Assembly (NCBI GenBank): GCA_947379975.1
Contig: CANCPF010000017.1
Span: forward strand, 1-42,264
Direction of reading: 5' to 3'
Length of the DNA stretch: 42,264 nucleotides
DNA from: Methylophilaceae bacterium
GTDB lineage: Bacteria > Pseudomonadota > Gammaproteobacteria > Burkholderiales > Methylophilaceae
Below, piece after piece: positions 24,284 through 33,491 of this stretch (position 1 is its first letter; every line of letters begins with the position of its first letter). The notes under the pieces were generated by a model. That model was not told where the DNA came from, did not search any database, and saw only the letters and a program-made list of their open reading frames with translations. A program made the position numbers and the translations under genes.

Positions 24284-24959
24284 TTGTTACGGTCCTTAAA
24301 CATTAAGCTAAGCTTAATATGCTCAGTAATGGTTAATAATACACCATAGAATTAAATACGGTTTGACCTTAGTATTTTTGATTGGGTATTTTAAGTTTTA
24401 AAGTGAGTTAATATTCGACTTCATTAATTTAAAATTTAGACGTCAATTTAAGCTGAATAATGTCAAGTACTTAAAGTGCTCGGAAGTTTAATAATCCATA
24501 AATAAACAGCTAAAAAAGCTTGACTTATGCACACATACTTAATGTTTCACTTTAAGTTTGGTAATAATCCTTATAAATCAACACTTAAAACTTAAGTCAT
24601 TGTTTTTAATCATAATTATTATATAGGTTAAAGTTTAAGCTTTTTTAAAAAAGCCTTATAAAACGGTAAGTTACAGTTTCAAGCCACAAGTAATCACAGA
24701 GTTATCCACAGAGATTGTGGAGCGGCAATTACGTTTCAGTTATGATTTAAAAAGTCAATACTTGTCATTTTATTATCTAGGTATTTTTATGATTTTATGA
24801 CTCACTTCTAGTAGTGATGCAGACCTTAGAAGTAGCACTTGTAGTATGGAAAGTATTGCGACATACTAGCTTTTTTAATGTTAATTAGGCTTCTCTGCCG
24901 ACAGCGACTTAGCAAAAATTAATGACACCAATATTATAGGCGCAAGAATAGACACCACT
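24284..24959. other. AT-rich intergenic region with two DnaA-box matches
   Basis: A 676-bp gap. It contains TTATGCACA (24525-24533) and the perfect DnaA box TTATCCACA (24702-24710), a 17-bp near-palindrome ATTAAGCT-A-AGCTTAAT (24302-24318), and recurring TTAAAGTG or CACTTTAA (24398-24405, 24471-24478, 24548-24555). I find no tRNA or convincing gene. The promoter of the downstream transporter must lie here. Two boxes without the usual gene context do not prove an origin. Confidence 0.45.
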
Positions 24960-26312
24960 ATGAGCGATGCCAGCAAATCCGGAAGATCATCTAGCAGCCA
25001 CAACAGACTTAGCGTTGGTAATTCTATACAGGTATTGGTGCATCACAAACGTGGCATAGCACTTAGATTTGCACGATTCCGTGCCGCAGGCATTGGTGCC
25101 TTCGCAGCCTTTATTGCGGTACTTGGGCCAGGTTTACTTGCGGGACTTTCCGACGATGACCCGGCAGGCATTACTACTTACTCTGTACTTGGCACTGACC
25201 ACGGCTATCAATTACTCTGGATTATTCCAGCCTCCACTATCTTACTTATTCAATTTCATTTAATGGCGGTGAGGATTGGCGCGGCTTCAGGCAAAGGGTT
25301 TGTTGGTATTATTCGCGAACGCTGGGGTCATGGCTGGGGATATTTCGCCGTGATAGGATTGTTATTTGCCAATTTCGGTACTATTTGCGCTGAATACGCA
25401 GGTATCTCGGCGGCAGGCTTGCTGGTTGGTATTCCTGCTTGGGTAAGCGCGCCGATTGCAGGCGTATTAATCTCTGCTATCGTGGTGATGGGCTCATTTC
25501 ACCGTGTAGAACGCATCTTACTTATTGTATCGTCAACTTTGGCGCTATATATCATAGATGGCATTCTGGCTAAGCCAGATTGGTCGTTGGTTTGGCATAA
25601 CTCGATTGTGCCGCACATGCCAGAAGATAATATTGGCTGGATTGCCATTGCTGCAACGCTGGGCACTACCCTAGCGCCATGGGGATTAGCATTTATACAA
25701 TCTTATGCAGTAGACAAAAAAATTACGGTAGCTAACCTGCGCTGGGAAAGAGTCGATGTCATTATAGGATCGTTACTCACGGGGATTATTGGCTTGGCGA
25801 TTGCGGTTGCCTGCGCGGCCACGCTCAACCGTGCTGGCGTTCATATTAATGATGCCAGCGATGCCGCCGCGGCATTACGCCCGCTCGCGGGTTCATTTGC
25901 AACCGTATTATTTGGCGCTGGCTTATTAGGCGCATCGCTGCTAGCAGCCGCCATTGTGCCACTTGCCACCGCCTATTCTATTGCTGAAGGCGTAGGTGCA
26001 CCCGCTTCCTTAGATTTAGATTCGCGCCACTTTCAGCTGTTCTATGCGGCCTTTATCGGACTTACCGTGGCCGCTGTAAGTGTAGTTTCACTGCCGGGCT
26101 TGCCGCTAATTCCGCTTATTTATACTAGCCAAGTGGTCAATGCGGTAATGTTGCCTTTACATGTAATCGCACTTCATTTATTAGCCAGAGACTCAGGCAT
26201 TATGGGTAATGCTTTATCAAGCAAAGCCTCTCGCATCGCCAGTTGGATCAGCATCTCACTCATCATTGCCTGCATCAGCGCACTGATATTCAGTTGGCTA
26301 GGAAATAAATAG
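24960..26312 (+). CDS. NRAMP-related divalent metal transporter with divergent metal site
   Basis: A 450-residue inner-membrane protein with about 11 hydrophobic segments and the NRAMP fold (VLGPGLLAGLSDDDPAGITT in part, then the LLFANFGTICAEYAGISAA helix). Canonical MntH has DPGN in helix 1 and a metal-binding Met in MPH of helix 6. Here helix 1 reads DPAG and helix 6 reads GTTLAPWGLAF without that Met. Such changes are seen in NRAMP-related carriers with other substrates (for example Mg2+), so Mn2+/Fe2+ transport should not be assumed. The N-terminal 30 residues are polar. No strong ribosome site is seen, so the start is uncertain. Confidence 0.85.
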   Translation: MSDASKSGRSSSSHNRLSVGNSIQVLVHHKRGIALRFARFRAAGIGAFAAFIAVLGPGLLAGLSDDDPAGITTYSVLGTDHGYQLLWIIPASTILLIQFHLMAVRIGAASGKGFVGIIRERWGHGWGYFAVIGLLFANFGTICAEYAGISAAGLLVGIPAWVSAPIAGVLISAIVVMGSFHRVERILLIVSSTLALYIIDGILAKPDWSLVWHNSIVPHMPEDNIGWIAIAATLGTTLAPWGLAFIQSYAVDKKITVANLRWERVDVIIGSLLTGIIGLAIAVACAATLNRAGVHINDASDAAAALRPLAGSFATVLFGAGLLGASLLAAAIVPLATAYSIAEGVGAPASLDLDSRHFQLFYAAFIGLTVAAVSVVSLPGLPLIPLIYTSQVVNAVMLPLHVIALHLLARDSGIMGNALSSKASRIASWISISLIIACISALIFSWLGNK

Positions 26313-26420
26313 AGAACGAATAGAGAATGAATAAGTAGCTTGATGCTAAGCCAGTAATTTTATGCTCAACTAGAACTGTTTTATAATAGCTGTGTCTTAA
26401 CAACTGCTTAATTACTCAAA

Positions 26421-26454
26421 GCATCATTAATCAAGCATCGTTAATCAATGATGC
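26421..26454 (+). repeat. 14-bp tandem repeat and hairpin just upstream of prc
   Basis: GCATCATTAATCAA (26421-26434) is repeated with one change at 26435-26448. The outer GCATCATT pairs with AATGATGC (26447-26454). The structure ends 14 bp before the prc start codon and could affect translation. Confidence 0.5.
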
Positions 26455-26468
26455 CATTTGGAATGTGA

Positions 26469-28640
26469 ATGAAAAATAAACTGCTATGGCTATTGCTTGC
26501 CTTAACAACCTTAACGCAAACAGCTCAGTCCCTTGAAGTACCGCAACTCAAACCCGTGCAAGAACAATCTCAGGCAGCACATTTAGCTGCAGAAGTATTG
26601 TCGCGTTATCATTACAAACCAGTAAAGTTAGACGACACCAGTTCAGCCAAGATCTTTGATAACTATATAAAATCATTAGATAATCAGCGGATATTTTTCT
26701 TGCAGGCAGATATTGATCACTTCTCTGATGGCCGAACTAAGTTAGATGATGCAATCCTAAAAGAAGACCTGAGCATTCCTTTTGCTATTTTCAATGTTTA
26801 CCAACAGCGCATTGTAGAGCACACTAATTACGCAAGATCATTGCTTAAAAAAGGCTTTAATTTTGACAAAGTAGAAGGCTATCAATTCTCGCGTGAAAAA
26901 GAAGCTTGGGCGCAATCTCAAGATGAAATTAACGACCTATGGCGTAAACGAGTTAAAAATGATTGGCTACGCCTAAAAATGGCTGGCAAAGATGATAAAA
27001 GTATCGTCAGCACGCTAGATAAACGCTATGAAAACATTCTAAATAGCATCGCTAAAATTAAAAATGACGATGTTTTTCAAAGTTTCATGAATGCCTACAC
27101 CATGACGGTAGACCCGCACACCAATTACTTTGGCATACGTGCATCAGAAGATTTTGATATTTCAATGAAATTATCGCTGGTGGGTATAGGCGCTGTACTT
27201 CAAGATAAAGATGAATACACCACCATCCGTGAACTTGTAACCGGTGGTCCAGCCGCACTTTCAGGCAAATTAAAAGTGGGTGACCGCATTGTAGGTGTCG
27301 GCCAAAGTGAAAAGAAAGCTGCCACAGATGTAATGGGATGGCGACTTGATGATACGGTTGCGTTAATTAGAGGTGCTGAAAATTCAGTAGTGGTACTCGA
27401 CATTTTACCTGCTGAAGCTGGCCCTGATGGTAAGCACAAACTCATTACACTAATACGTAAAAAAATAAGCTTAGAACAACAAGCTGCAAAAAAATCTATC
27501 ATTGAAGTAAAAGATGGCAATGAAACTAGGCAAATCGGTGTAATTACCCTGCCCGTTTTTTATCAAGATTTTGGCGCACGACAAAACGGCGATAAAAATT
27601 ATAAAAGTGCGACGCGTGATGTAAAGCGCTTGTTAGAAGAACTGAAAAAAGCCAAAGTGGACAGCGTGTTGGTTGACTTACGCGACAATGGTGGCGGCTC
27701 TTTAGATGAAGCCATAGAGCTAACCGGCCTGTTCGTAGACACTGGACCAGTGCTACAAGAGCGTGACATGAAAGGCGTCATTAAAGTCGATAGCGATACG
27801 AACGCTGGCGTTGCATGGGATGGACCGCTAGGCATATTAATTAATCGAGCCTCAGCGTCTGCCTCAGAAATTTTTGCAGCAGCCATTCAAGACTATGGTC
27901 GTGGTGTAATTATTGGCGAACAAAGTTTTGGAAAAGGCACGGTACAATCAGTGGTAGATTTAGACCAACTGGTTAAAAACGAACAACCAAAATTCGGTGA
28001 AGTAAAAATGACTGTCGCCCAATTTTTCCGTATCAATGGCAGTACAACGCAATTACGTGGCGTAGTGCCTGATATTAGCTTGCCATCAGCTACTGACCCA
28101 GAAAGCTTTGGCGAGTCCAGCTATGAAAATGCTTTACCTTGGTCGCGAATTAAAGCGGCGGATTATGTGCCTGCCGGTGATTTAAAAATGTTAATCCCGC
28201 TATTAAACACCAACCACCAAGCGCGCATCAATAAAGACAAAGACTTTCAGTATTTGAATGAAGATATTGCAGACTTTAATATTCAACGTAAACAAAATCT
28301 CATTTCCCTTAATGAGAATGAGCGCCGTAAAGAACGAGAAATCCAAGAAGCGCGGTTGTCTGCGCGAGAAAAAATCAGCATGGCTACCGATAAAAGCACC
28401 GAGAAAAGTGCTGATAAAAAAGTAGTTAATAAAACAGAAAAAACTAGCGCGGTACGAGATGATGGGCTACAAGCAAACGAACGTAATCTAGAAGCTGATT
28501 TGGCCATGGAAAAAGTGAGAAAAGATACTAAAGATATTTTGCTCACCGAGTCTGCACACATCCTAAGTGATGCACTTAGCTTAGTTAAAAGCAACGCCAA
28601 GCTTACCGCCAATAGCTTGCCTAACGTAAAAACACATTAA
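26469..28640 (+). CDS. prc: Tail-specific (C-terminal processing) periplasmic protease
   Basis: A 723-residue S41A serine protease that degrades or trims periplasmic proteins from their C-termini. A signal peptide covers about residues 1-20. An N-terminal helical domain is followed by a PDZ domain (about 237-330; LVTGGPAALSGKLKVGDRIV). The protease domain contains the Ser cluster SASASE (462-467) and Lys489 in FGKGTVQ, the Ser-Lys dyad. The C-terminal DUF3340-like extension is highly charged. Length is near the roughly 680 residues of E. coli Prc. It may help in turnover of ssrA-tagged periplasmic proteins; tmRNA is also in this window. Confidence 0.96.
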   Translation: MKNKLLWLLLALTTLTQTAQSLEVPQLKPVQEQSQAAHLAAEVLSRYHYKPVKLDDTSSAKIFDNYIKSLDNQRIFFLQADIDHFSDGRTKLDDAILKEDLSIPFAIFNVYQQRIVEHTNYARSLLKKGFNFDKVEGYQFSREKEAWAQSQDEINDLWRKRVKNDWLRLKMAGKDDKSIVSTLDKRYENILNSIAKIKNDDVFQSFMNAYTMTVDPHTNYFGIRASEDFDISMKLSLVGIGAVLQDKDEYTTIRELVTGGPAALSGKLKVGDRIVGVGQSEKKAATDVMGWRLDDTVALIRGAENSVVVLDILPAEAGPDGKHKLITLIRKKISLEQQAAKKSIIEVKDGNETRQIGVITLPVFYQDFGARQNGDKNYKSATRDVKRLLEELKKAKVDSVLVDLRDNGGGSLDEAIELTGLFVDTGPVLQERDMKGVIKVDSDTNAGVAWDGPLGILINRASASASEIFAAAIQDYGRGVIIGEQSFGKGTVQSVVDLDQLVKNEQPKFGEVKMTVAQFFRINGSTTQLRGVVPDISLPSATDPESFGESSYENALPWSRIKAADYVPAGDLKMLIPLLNTNHQARINKDKDFQYLNEDIADFNIQRKQNLISLNENERRKEREIQEARLSAREKISMATDKSTEKSADKKVVNKTEKTSAVRDDGLQANERNLEADLAMEKVRKDTKDILLTESAHILSDALSLVKSNAKLTANSLPNVKTH

Positions 28641-28657
28641 TATCGTGTTTAGTAAAG

Positions 28658-28682
28658 CAAACTTATATAAAATATAAGTTTG
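28658..28682 (+). terminator. AT-rich hairpin after prc
   Basis: Perfect 10-bp inverted repeat CAAACTTATA/TATAAGTTTG with a 5-nt loop, 18 bp past the stop. The downstream T-tract is short, so it would be a weak terminator. Confidence 0.45.
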
Positions 28683-28707
28683 TTACAAATATAGTGTTTA
28701 TGATCTC

Positions 28708-28740
28708 ATTTACACTTGATTTACACTTGATTTACATTCG
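28708..28740 (+). promoter_or_regulatory. Three 11-bp direct repeats upstream of the aldehyde dehydrogenase
   Basis: ATTTACACTTG occurs exactly at 28708-28718 and 28719-28729, and as ATTTACATTCG at 28730-28740. The 11-bp period places each copy on the same DNA face. They lie about 170-200 bp upstream of the aldehyde dehydrogenase start, as expected for binding sites of an activator. Confidence 0.55.
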
Positions 28741-28906
28741 GCTAAAGGTTATTGTTTAGCTAAGGCTTATTATTAATAATTCCTTTATTAACAAAGGAGT
28801 TTAGTGTTTTAAGTTAGTTTATTAATACCATAAAAATAGTAACGAAGTAATGCGCTTCTACCAATAGAAACGCTACATTATCATTATTAAAACTAGAGGA
28901 GTCAGC

Positions 28907-30427
28907 ATGAGTTTAGATCTACTAAAAGGCCTTGGCGTAACCATACCTTACAAAGCAAAATACGATAACTTCATCGGCGGAAAATGGGTTGCACCAGTAA
29001 AAGGTGAGTATTTTGATGTTATTACCCCTATTACAGGCAAACCATACACAAAAGCTGCACGCTCTAGCGCTGAAGACGTTGAACTTGCACTAGATGCTGC
29101 GCACGCAGCAGCAGATAAATGGGGCCGTACAGCGCCAGGTGAGCGTGCTAATTTACTACTTAAAATTGCAGACCGCCTAGAAGCGAATCTTGAATTATTA
29201 GCCACAGCAGAAACAATTGATAACGGCAAACCAATTCGTGAAACAATGAATGCTGATATTCCATTGGCAATTGATCATTTCCGTTACTTTGCTGGATGTA
29301 TGCGTGCGCAAGAAGGCAGCTTAAGTGAAATTGACGAAACGATGGTGGCTTACCACTTCCATGAGCCTATCGGTGTTATCGGTCAAATTATTCCTTGGAA
29401 CTTCCCAATTTTAATGGCAGCTTGGAAACTAGCGCCAGCGGTGGTTGCAGGTAACTGCGTGGTAATGAAACCAGCAGAGTTCACTCCAATCAGCATTTTG
29501 ATTTTGATGGAATTAATTGCAGATATCTTACCTCCAGGTGTTATCAACATTGTTAATGGTTACGGTCGTGAAGTTGGCGCGCCATTAGCAAATAGCCGTC
29601 GTATTGGCAAAATCGCCTTTACTGGTTCAACAGCAACTGGCCGCGTGATTGCACAAGCCGCAGCTTCAAACTTGATTCCAGCCACTTTAGAACTAGGTGG
29701 CAAATCACCTAACGTATTCTTTGAAGATATTGCTGATGCAGATGATGACTTCTTTGATAAAGCGGTTGAAGGTCTTGTATTATTTGCGTTCAACCAAGGT
29801 GAAGTTTGTACCAGCCCTTCACGCGCATTGATTCAAGAATCTATCTATGACAAATTCATGGAACGCGTATTACCACGCGTAGCCGCTATTGTTCAAGGCA
29901 ACCCATTAGATCCTAACACGATGATTGGTGCGCAAGCATCAGAAGACCAAATGAACAAAATCATGTCATACATGGACATTGGCAGACAAGAAGGCGCGCA
30001 AGTGCTTATTGGTGGCGAACGTAATGTATTAGGCGGCGATTTTGCAAATGGTTATTACATCCAGCCAACATTGCTTAAAGGCAATAACAAAATGCGCGTG
30101 TTCCAAGAAGAAATTTTTGGCCCAGTGCTTGCAGTTACAACCTTTAAAGATGAAGCGGATGCACTAGCCATTGCCAATGACACAGTATTTGGTCTAGGTT
30201 CAGGCGTTTGGACACGTGATGGTAGCCGCGCTTACCGCATGGGTCGTGGTATTAAAGCTGGTCGCGTTTGGACTAACTGTTACCATGCCTACCCAGCGCA
30301 TGCTGCATTTGGTGGTTATAAAGAATCTGGCATTGGTCGTGAAACACACAAAATGATGCTAGATCATTATCAACAAACTAAAAACCTTTTAGTCAGCTAC
30401 AGCCCTAAAAAGCTAGGCTTTTTCTAA
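28907..30427 (+). CDS. NAD-dependent aldehyde dehydrogenase (AldB/ExaC-like)
   Basis: A 506-residue soluble aldehyde dehydrogenase. The cofactor segment IIPWNFPILMAAWKLAPA, GSTATGR, catalytic Glu262 (LELGGKSPN) and catalytic Cys301 (FNQGEVCTSPSR) are all intact. Close relatives oxidise acetaldehyde and similar short aldehydes. GAGGAG lies before the ATG. The DUF779 gene 187 bp downstream is its usual genomic partner. A set of 11-bp repeats upstream suggests dedicated regulation. The exact substrate cannot be read from sequence. Confidence 0.93.
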   Translation: MSLDLLKGLGVTIPYKAKYDNFIGGKWVAPVKGEYFDVITPITGKPYTKAARSSAEDVELALDAAHAAADKWGRTAPGERANLLLKIADRLEANLELLATAETIDNGKPIRETMNADIPLAIDHFRYFAGCMRAQEGSLSEIDETMVAYHFHEPIGVIGQIIPWNFPILMAAWKLAPAVVAGNCVVMKPAEFTPISILILMELIADILPPGVINIVNGYGREVGAPLANSRRIGKIAFTGSTATGRVIAQAAASNLIPATLELGGKSPNVFFEDIADADDDFFDKAVEGLVLFAFNQGEVCTSPSRALIQESIYDKFMERVLPRVAAIVQGNPLDPNTMIGAQASEDQMNKIMSYMDIGRQEGAQVLIGGERNVLGGDFANGYYIQPTLLKGNNKMRVFQEEIFGPVLAVTTFKDEADALAIANDTVFGLGSGVWTRDGSRAYRMGRGIKAGRVWTNCYHAYPAHAAFGGYKESGIGRETHKMMLDHYQQTKNLLVSYSPKKLGFF

Positions 30428-30458
30428 ATAACAATCTATCTAAAATTACATGCCTAAC

Positions 30459-30497
30459 CAACATTAACCGTAGCATTAATATCTAAGGTTAATGTTG
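30459..30497 (+). other. Inverted repeat in the 3' region of the aldehyde dehydrogenase gene
   Basis: CAACATTAACC (30459-30469) and GGTTAATGTTG (30487-30497) form a perfect 11-bp inverted repeat around a 17-nt loop, about 30 bp past the stop and before the terminator. It could stabilise the mRNA. Confidence 0.5.
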
Positions 30498-30524
30498 ATT
30501 TAAAATTGTAAAAAGATTGATGAT

Positions 30525-30551
30525 AAGAGGCGGTTCATCCGCCTCTTTTTT
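30525..30551 (+). terminator. Rho-independent terminator after the aldehyde dehydrogenase gene
   Basis: 9-bp stem AAGAGGCGG/CCGCCTCTT with loop TTCAT, followed by a run of T. It separates the dehydrogenase from the DUF779 gene, which would need its own promoter or read-through. Confidence 0.92.
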
Positions 30552-30614
30552 CGCCTGATAATTAGCATCATTTATTTAGCATCATTGGTAATTTGAATTT
30601 TTTGGAGATTTTTA

Positions 30615-30992
30615 ATGACTGAGCGCTTATCTGCAACGCCTTCTGCCATAGGCTTAATTCAAAAACTCACCGCACAATATGGGCCTATTCTATTTTTTCA
30701 ATCAGGCGGATGTTGCGAAGGAAGTGTTCCACTTTGCATGCCGGCTAATGAATTTAAACCTAGCCCGTCAGACGTAGTGCTAGGCGAAATTGAAGGTGCC
30801 GTTTTTTATATGGGACATAATCATTTTCAGTTCTCAGAAAATACCCACACGATTTTAGATGCCTTGCCAGGCTCTAGCGGCTCATTTTCGCTAGATTGCG
30901 GTTCGGGCATGGCCTTTATTACCAAAGGCCGCTTGTATAGTGACGAAGAGTTACAGCAACTAGCTCCAGTAGTAACCTACGGCTATCGCTAA
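30615..30992 (+). CDS. DUF779 protein associated with aldehyde dehydrogenases
   Basis: A 125-residue protein of unknown function. The Cys- and Gly-rich FFQSGGCCEGSVPLCMP near residues 23-39, then GHNHFQFSENTHTILDA and SLDCGSGMAFITKGRLYSDE, identify DUF779. The conserved Cys and His residues suggest metal binding, which is inference. It commonly follows ExaC/AldB-like dehydrogenases, as here. GGAG lies 8 nt before the ATG. Confidence 0.88.
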   Translation: MTERLSATPSAIGLIQKLTAQYGPILFFQSGGCCEGSVPLCMPANEFKPSPSDVVLGEIEGAVFYMGHNHFQFSENTHTILDALPGSSGSFSLDCGSGMAFITKGRLYSDEELQQLAPVVTYGYR

Positions 30993-31096
30993 GTGCTAAG
31001 GTATTAATAAGTTTTAGCAGGCTTAGCTAATGTAGTTAGGGCAATAAATATTTAAAAAATAATAGTTAGCGATACATTCAAACAGCTAAAGTATTG

Positions 31097-31102
31097 TAAA
31101 AT
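31097..31102 (+). promoter_or_regulatory. -10 element of the SRP RNA gene
   Basis: TAAAAT ends 7 nt before G31110, the predicted 5' end of the RNA. I see no good -35 at standard spacing. Confidence 0.5.
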
Positions 31103-31109
31103 TACATTT

Positions 31110-31203
31110 GGCGGGCCTCCCCGCATTGTAAGATAGCCAACCTGGTCAGATGCGGAAGCAAGCAGCCACAACTATTAAGCAAGTGCCGGGGTAAGGGCTC
31201 GCC
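31110..31203 (+). ncRNA. ffs: 4.5S signal recognition particle RNA
   Basis: About 94 nt. The conserved apical domain GGTCAG...GGAAGCAAGCAGCC (31144-31167) is the Ffh-binding site. The 5' GGCGGGCC pairs with the 3' GGGCTCGCC to close the rod. Its position just upstream of dnaX is common in betaproteobacteria. It pairs with Ffh to target membrane proteins. Confidence 0.95.
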
Positions 31204-31414
31204 TCTTTCGATTTACGCCACCGATAAAGTTTTAGCAATAAAATTTTGGCAATAGCGCTTTAGCAATACAGCTGGTTTTGTAAATTCGGCATAAATTACT
31301 TTTTGAAAGTAGATGAATTGATCTCATGAGTTATGCAAGCACTGTAATTTATCCAAGCATGATGACTTATCCAAACACTACAGGCTGCGCAACTGCTATG
31401 CCTGACAAACCGCT

Positions 31415-33127
31415 ATGAGCTATCAAGTACTGGCGCGTAAATGGCGACCTAAATCTTTCGACACCTTAGTCGGGCAAGACCACGTAGTGCGCGCACTGAC
31501 GAATGCCCTTGAACAGAATCGCCTGCACCATGCCTACTTATTTACCGGCACGCGCGGCGTAGGTAAAACCACACTCGCCCGTATTTTAGCTAAATCACTC
31601 AACTGCGATACTGGCATCACGGCAAAACCATGTGGTGTTTGCGTGGCTTGCATGGGCATTGATAGCGACAGATTTGTAGATTACATTGAGATAAACGCGG
31701 CATCAACACGTGGTATTGATGATGTTAGGTCTTTGCTAGAACAAGCGACCTACGCGCCAACACAAGGTCGTTTTAAAGTGTTCATGCTCGATGAAGTTCA
31801 CCAACTCACAAAAGAAGCATTTAATGCTTTATTAAAGACTTTAGAAGAGCCACCAGCACACGTAAAATTTATTCTAGGCACCACTGACCCACAAAAAGTG
31901 CCGGTTACGGTATTGTCGCGTTGTTTGCAGTTTAATTTACGCCAAATGGCTGGCACGACTATTATCAGCCATTTACAAAATATACTTGGCCAAGAAAATA
32001 TTCCCTACCAAGCAACCGCGTTGCATCTAATTGCGCGGGCGGCTTCTGGCAGCATGCGTGATGCATTATCACTCACAGATCAAGCCATTGCTTACGGCAG
32101 CCAATCAGTCAATGAGGCTGAAGTACGCGCCATGCTAGGCGCCATAGACCAAAGTTATTTATTTGAATTACTCAACGCATTGCTGGCCAACGATGGCGCC
32201 AGCCTGATTGCTCAAGCCAAAGTGATGGAAGAACGTAGCTTATCGTTTGAAGTCGCACTGAATGATTTAGCCCAATTACTGCATCAAGTAGCCATGGCAC
32301 AAACTGTGCCTGATAGTGTTGCCAATGACTTGCCAGAACGTGACGCCTTACTAAATTTGGCGCAAACAATCCAGCCAGAAACCTTGCAGTTATATTATCA
32401 AATAGCGCTATTAGGCCGCCGCGACATTGGTCTTGCGCCAGATGAATTTGCTGGTTTTACCATGAGTTTATTGCGTATGCTGGCATTTACGCCGAATGCC
32501 AGTGTCGCACAAAATGATAACAGCACCCAAAAAGCACCGCTTAGACAAGCAAACGCCTCTTTAGCAAGCGCAATAAAACCACAGATTGCAGCGCCAGTTG
32601 AGCCAGTAGCTATACAAGAGAATACTGCCCAACAAACAGCACCTGCTGAATATGCGACCAGCAATGACATGATGCCTGAACATACAGAAGCTAGATCAGC
32701 AACGACTGAATTTTCAGCAGAAAACAATACTGCCAAAACTAATAGCAACAGCCAATTTAACGGTAACTGGCGCGGCTTGCTAGAAGAATTAAAACTAGGT
32801 TTAGTGCGTACCTTGGCGCAACATTGTGAATTAATCAGCTACGATGAAAACAGCATTTCATTAAGTGTGCCAGAGGCACAAAAACACTTATTACTGCCCA
32901 ACTATCAAGAAAAACTAGCCAGCGCGATTTCGCAGTATTTTGATAAAAAAATTAAATTACAATTTAGCATAGGTGGCACAGGCAACACACCGGCTAAACA
33001 AATTTCACAAGAAAAAGCACACGCGCAAGCCAATGCAGAAAGTGCGATTGAAGATGATAGTTTTGTACAATCATTAATCAATGATTTTGGGGCACAGATT
33101 ATCCCCAATAGCATTAAACCGATTTAA
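31415..33127 (+). CDS. dnaX: DNA polymerase III subunits gamma/tau
   Basis: The clamp-loader ATPase. The AAA+ domain has Walker A in FTGTRGVGKTT (Lys51), zinc ligands Cys64, Cys73, Cys76 and Cys79, and DEVH as Walker B. The sensor region IILGTTDPQKVPVTVLSRC (in part) is intact. The linker from about residue 370 to 445 is low-complexity, and the C-terminal tau domain begins near NGNWRGLLEELK. The 570 residues are shorter than the 643 of E. coli. I found no A-AAA-AAG slippery sequence, so a shorter gamma form is not predicted. The ATG lacks a good ribosome site. Confidence 0.96.
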   Translation: MSYQVLARKWRPKSFDTLVGQDHVVRALTNALEQNRLHHAYLFTGTRGVGKTTLARILAKSLNCDTGITAKPCGVCVACMGIDSDRFVDYIEINAASTRGIDDVRSLLEQATYAPTQGRFKVFMLDEVHQLTKEAFNALLKTLEEPPAHVKFILGTTDPQKVPVTVLSRCLQFNLRQMAGTTIISHLQNILGQENIPYQATALHLIARAASGSMRDALSLTDQAIAYGSQSVNEAEVRAMLGAIDQSYLFELLNALLANDGASLIAQAKVMEERSLSFEVALNDLAQLLHQVAMAQTVPDSVANDLPERDALLNLAQTIQPETLQLYYQIALLGRRDIGLAPDEFAGFTMSLLRMLAFTPNASVAQNDNSTQKAPLRQANASLASAIKPQIAAPVEPVAIQENTAQQTAPAEYATSNDMMPEHTEARSATTEFSAENNTAKTNSNSQFNGNWRGLLEELKLGLVRTLAQHCELISYDENSISLSVPEAQKHLLLPNYQEKLASAISQYFDKKIKLQFSIGGTGNTPAKQISQEKAHAQANAESAIEDDSFVQSLINDFGAQIIPNSIKPI

Positions 33128-33160
33128 ACCCTAAAAACTCAAACATTAAGGACTAAAGAT

Positions 33161-33469
33161 ATGATGAAAGGCGGTATGGGCAATATGATGAAGCAAGCCC
33201 AGCAAATGCAGGCAAATATGCAAAAAGCCCAAGCAGAGCTTGCAAACATTGATGTTGAAGGCGTTGCCAGCAACGGTTTGGTAAAAGTGACCATGGCATG
33301 CAATAACGTGGTCAAACGCGTAACTTTGGATGACAGCGTGATGGACGATAAAGAAACTCTGGAAGACTTATTGGTGATCGCCTTAAAAGACGCTACCGCA
33401 AAAGCTGAGGCAACGTCATCTGCACGTATGGCTAATTACATGCCAGCCGGCATGAAAATGCCATTTTAG
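33161..33469 (+). CDS. ybaB: Nucleoid-associated protein YbaB/EbfC
   Basis: A 102-residue dimeric DNA-binding protein. The Met/Gln-rich start (GGMGNMMKQAQQMQANMQKA) and the later ARMANYMPAGMKMPF-like end are standard. It sits between dnaX (33 bp) and recR (22 bp), the conserved order. The start could be either of two adjacent ATGs; AGGA lies 9 nt before the first. Confidence 0.95.
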   Translation: MMKGGMGNMMKQAQQMQANMQKAQAELANIDVEGVASNGLVKVTMACNNVVKRVTLDDSVMDDKETLEDLLVIALKDATAKAEATSSARMANYMPAGMKMPF

Positions 33470-33491
33470 TTGTTAGCACACTAAAAACTGC

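Noticed and set aside
24284..24959. Metal-sensing riboswitch upstream of the NRAMP-related gene
   Set aside because: I could not identify the conserved core of the yybP-ykoY or M-box classes in the leader.
32525..32540. Programmed frameshift in dnaX producing gamma
   Set aside because: The A-runs in the linker and near 32943 are not in the A-AAA-AAG register and lack a clear downstream stem, so no frameshift is called.
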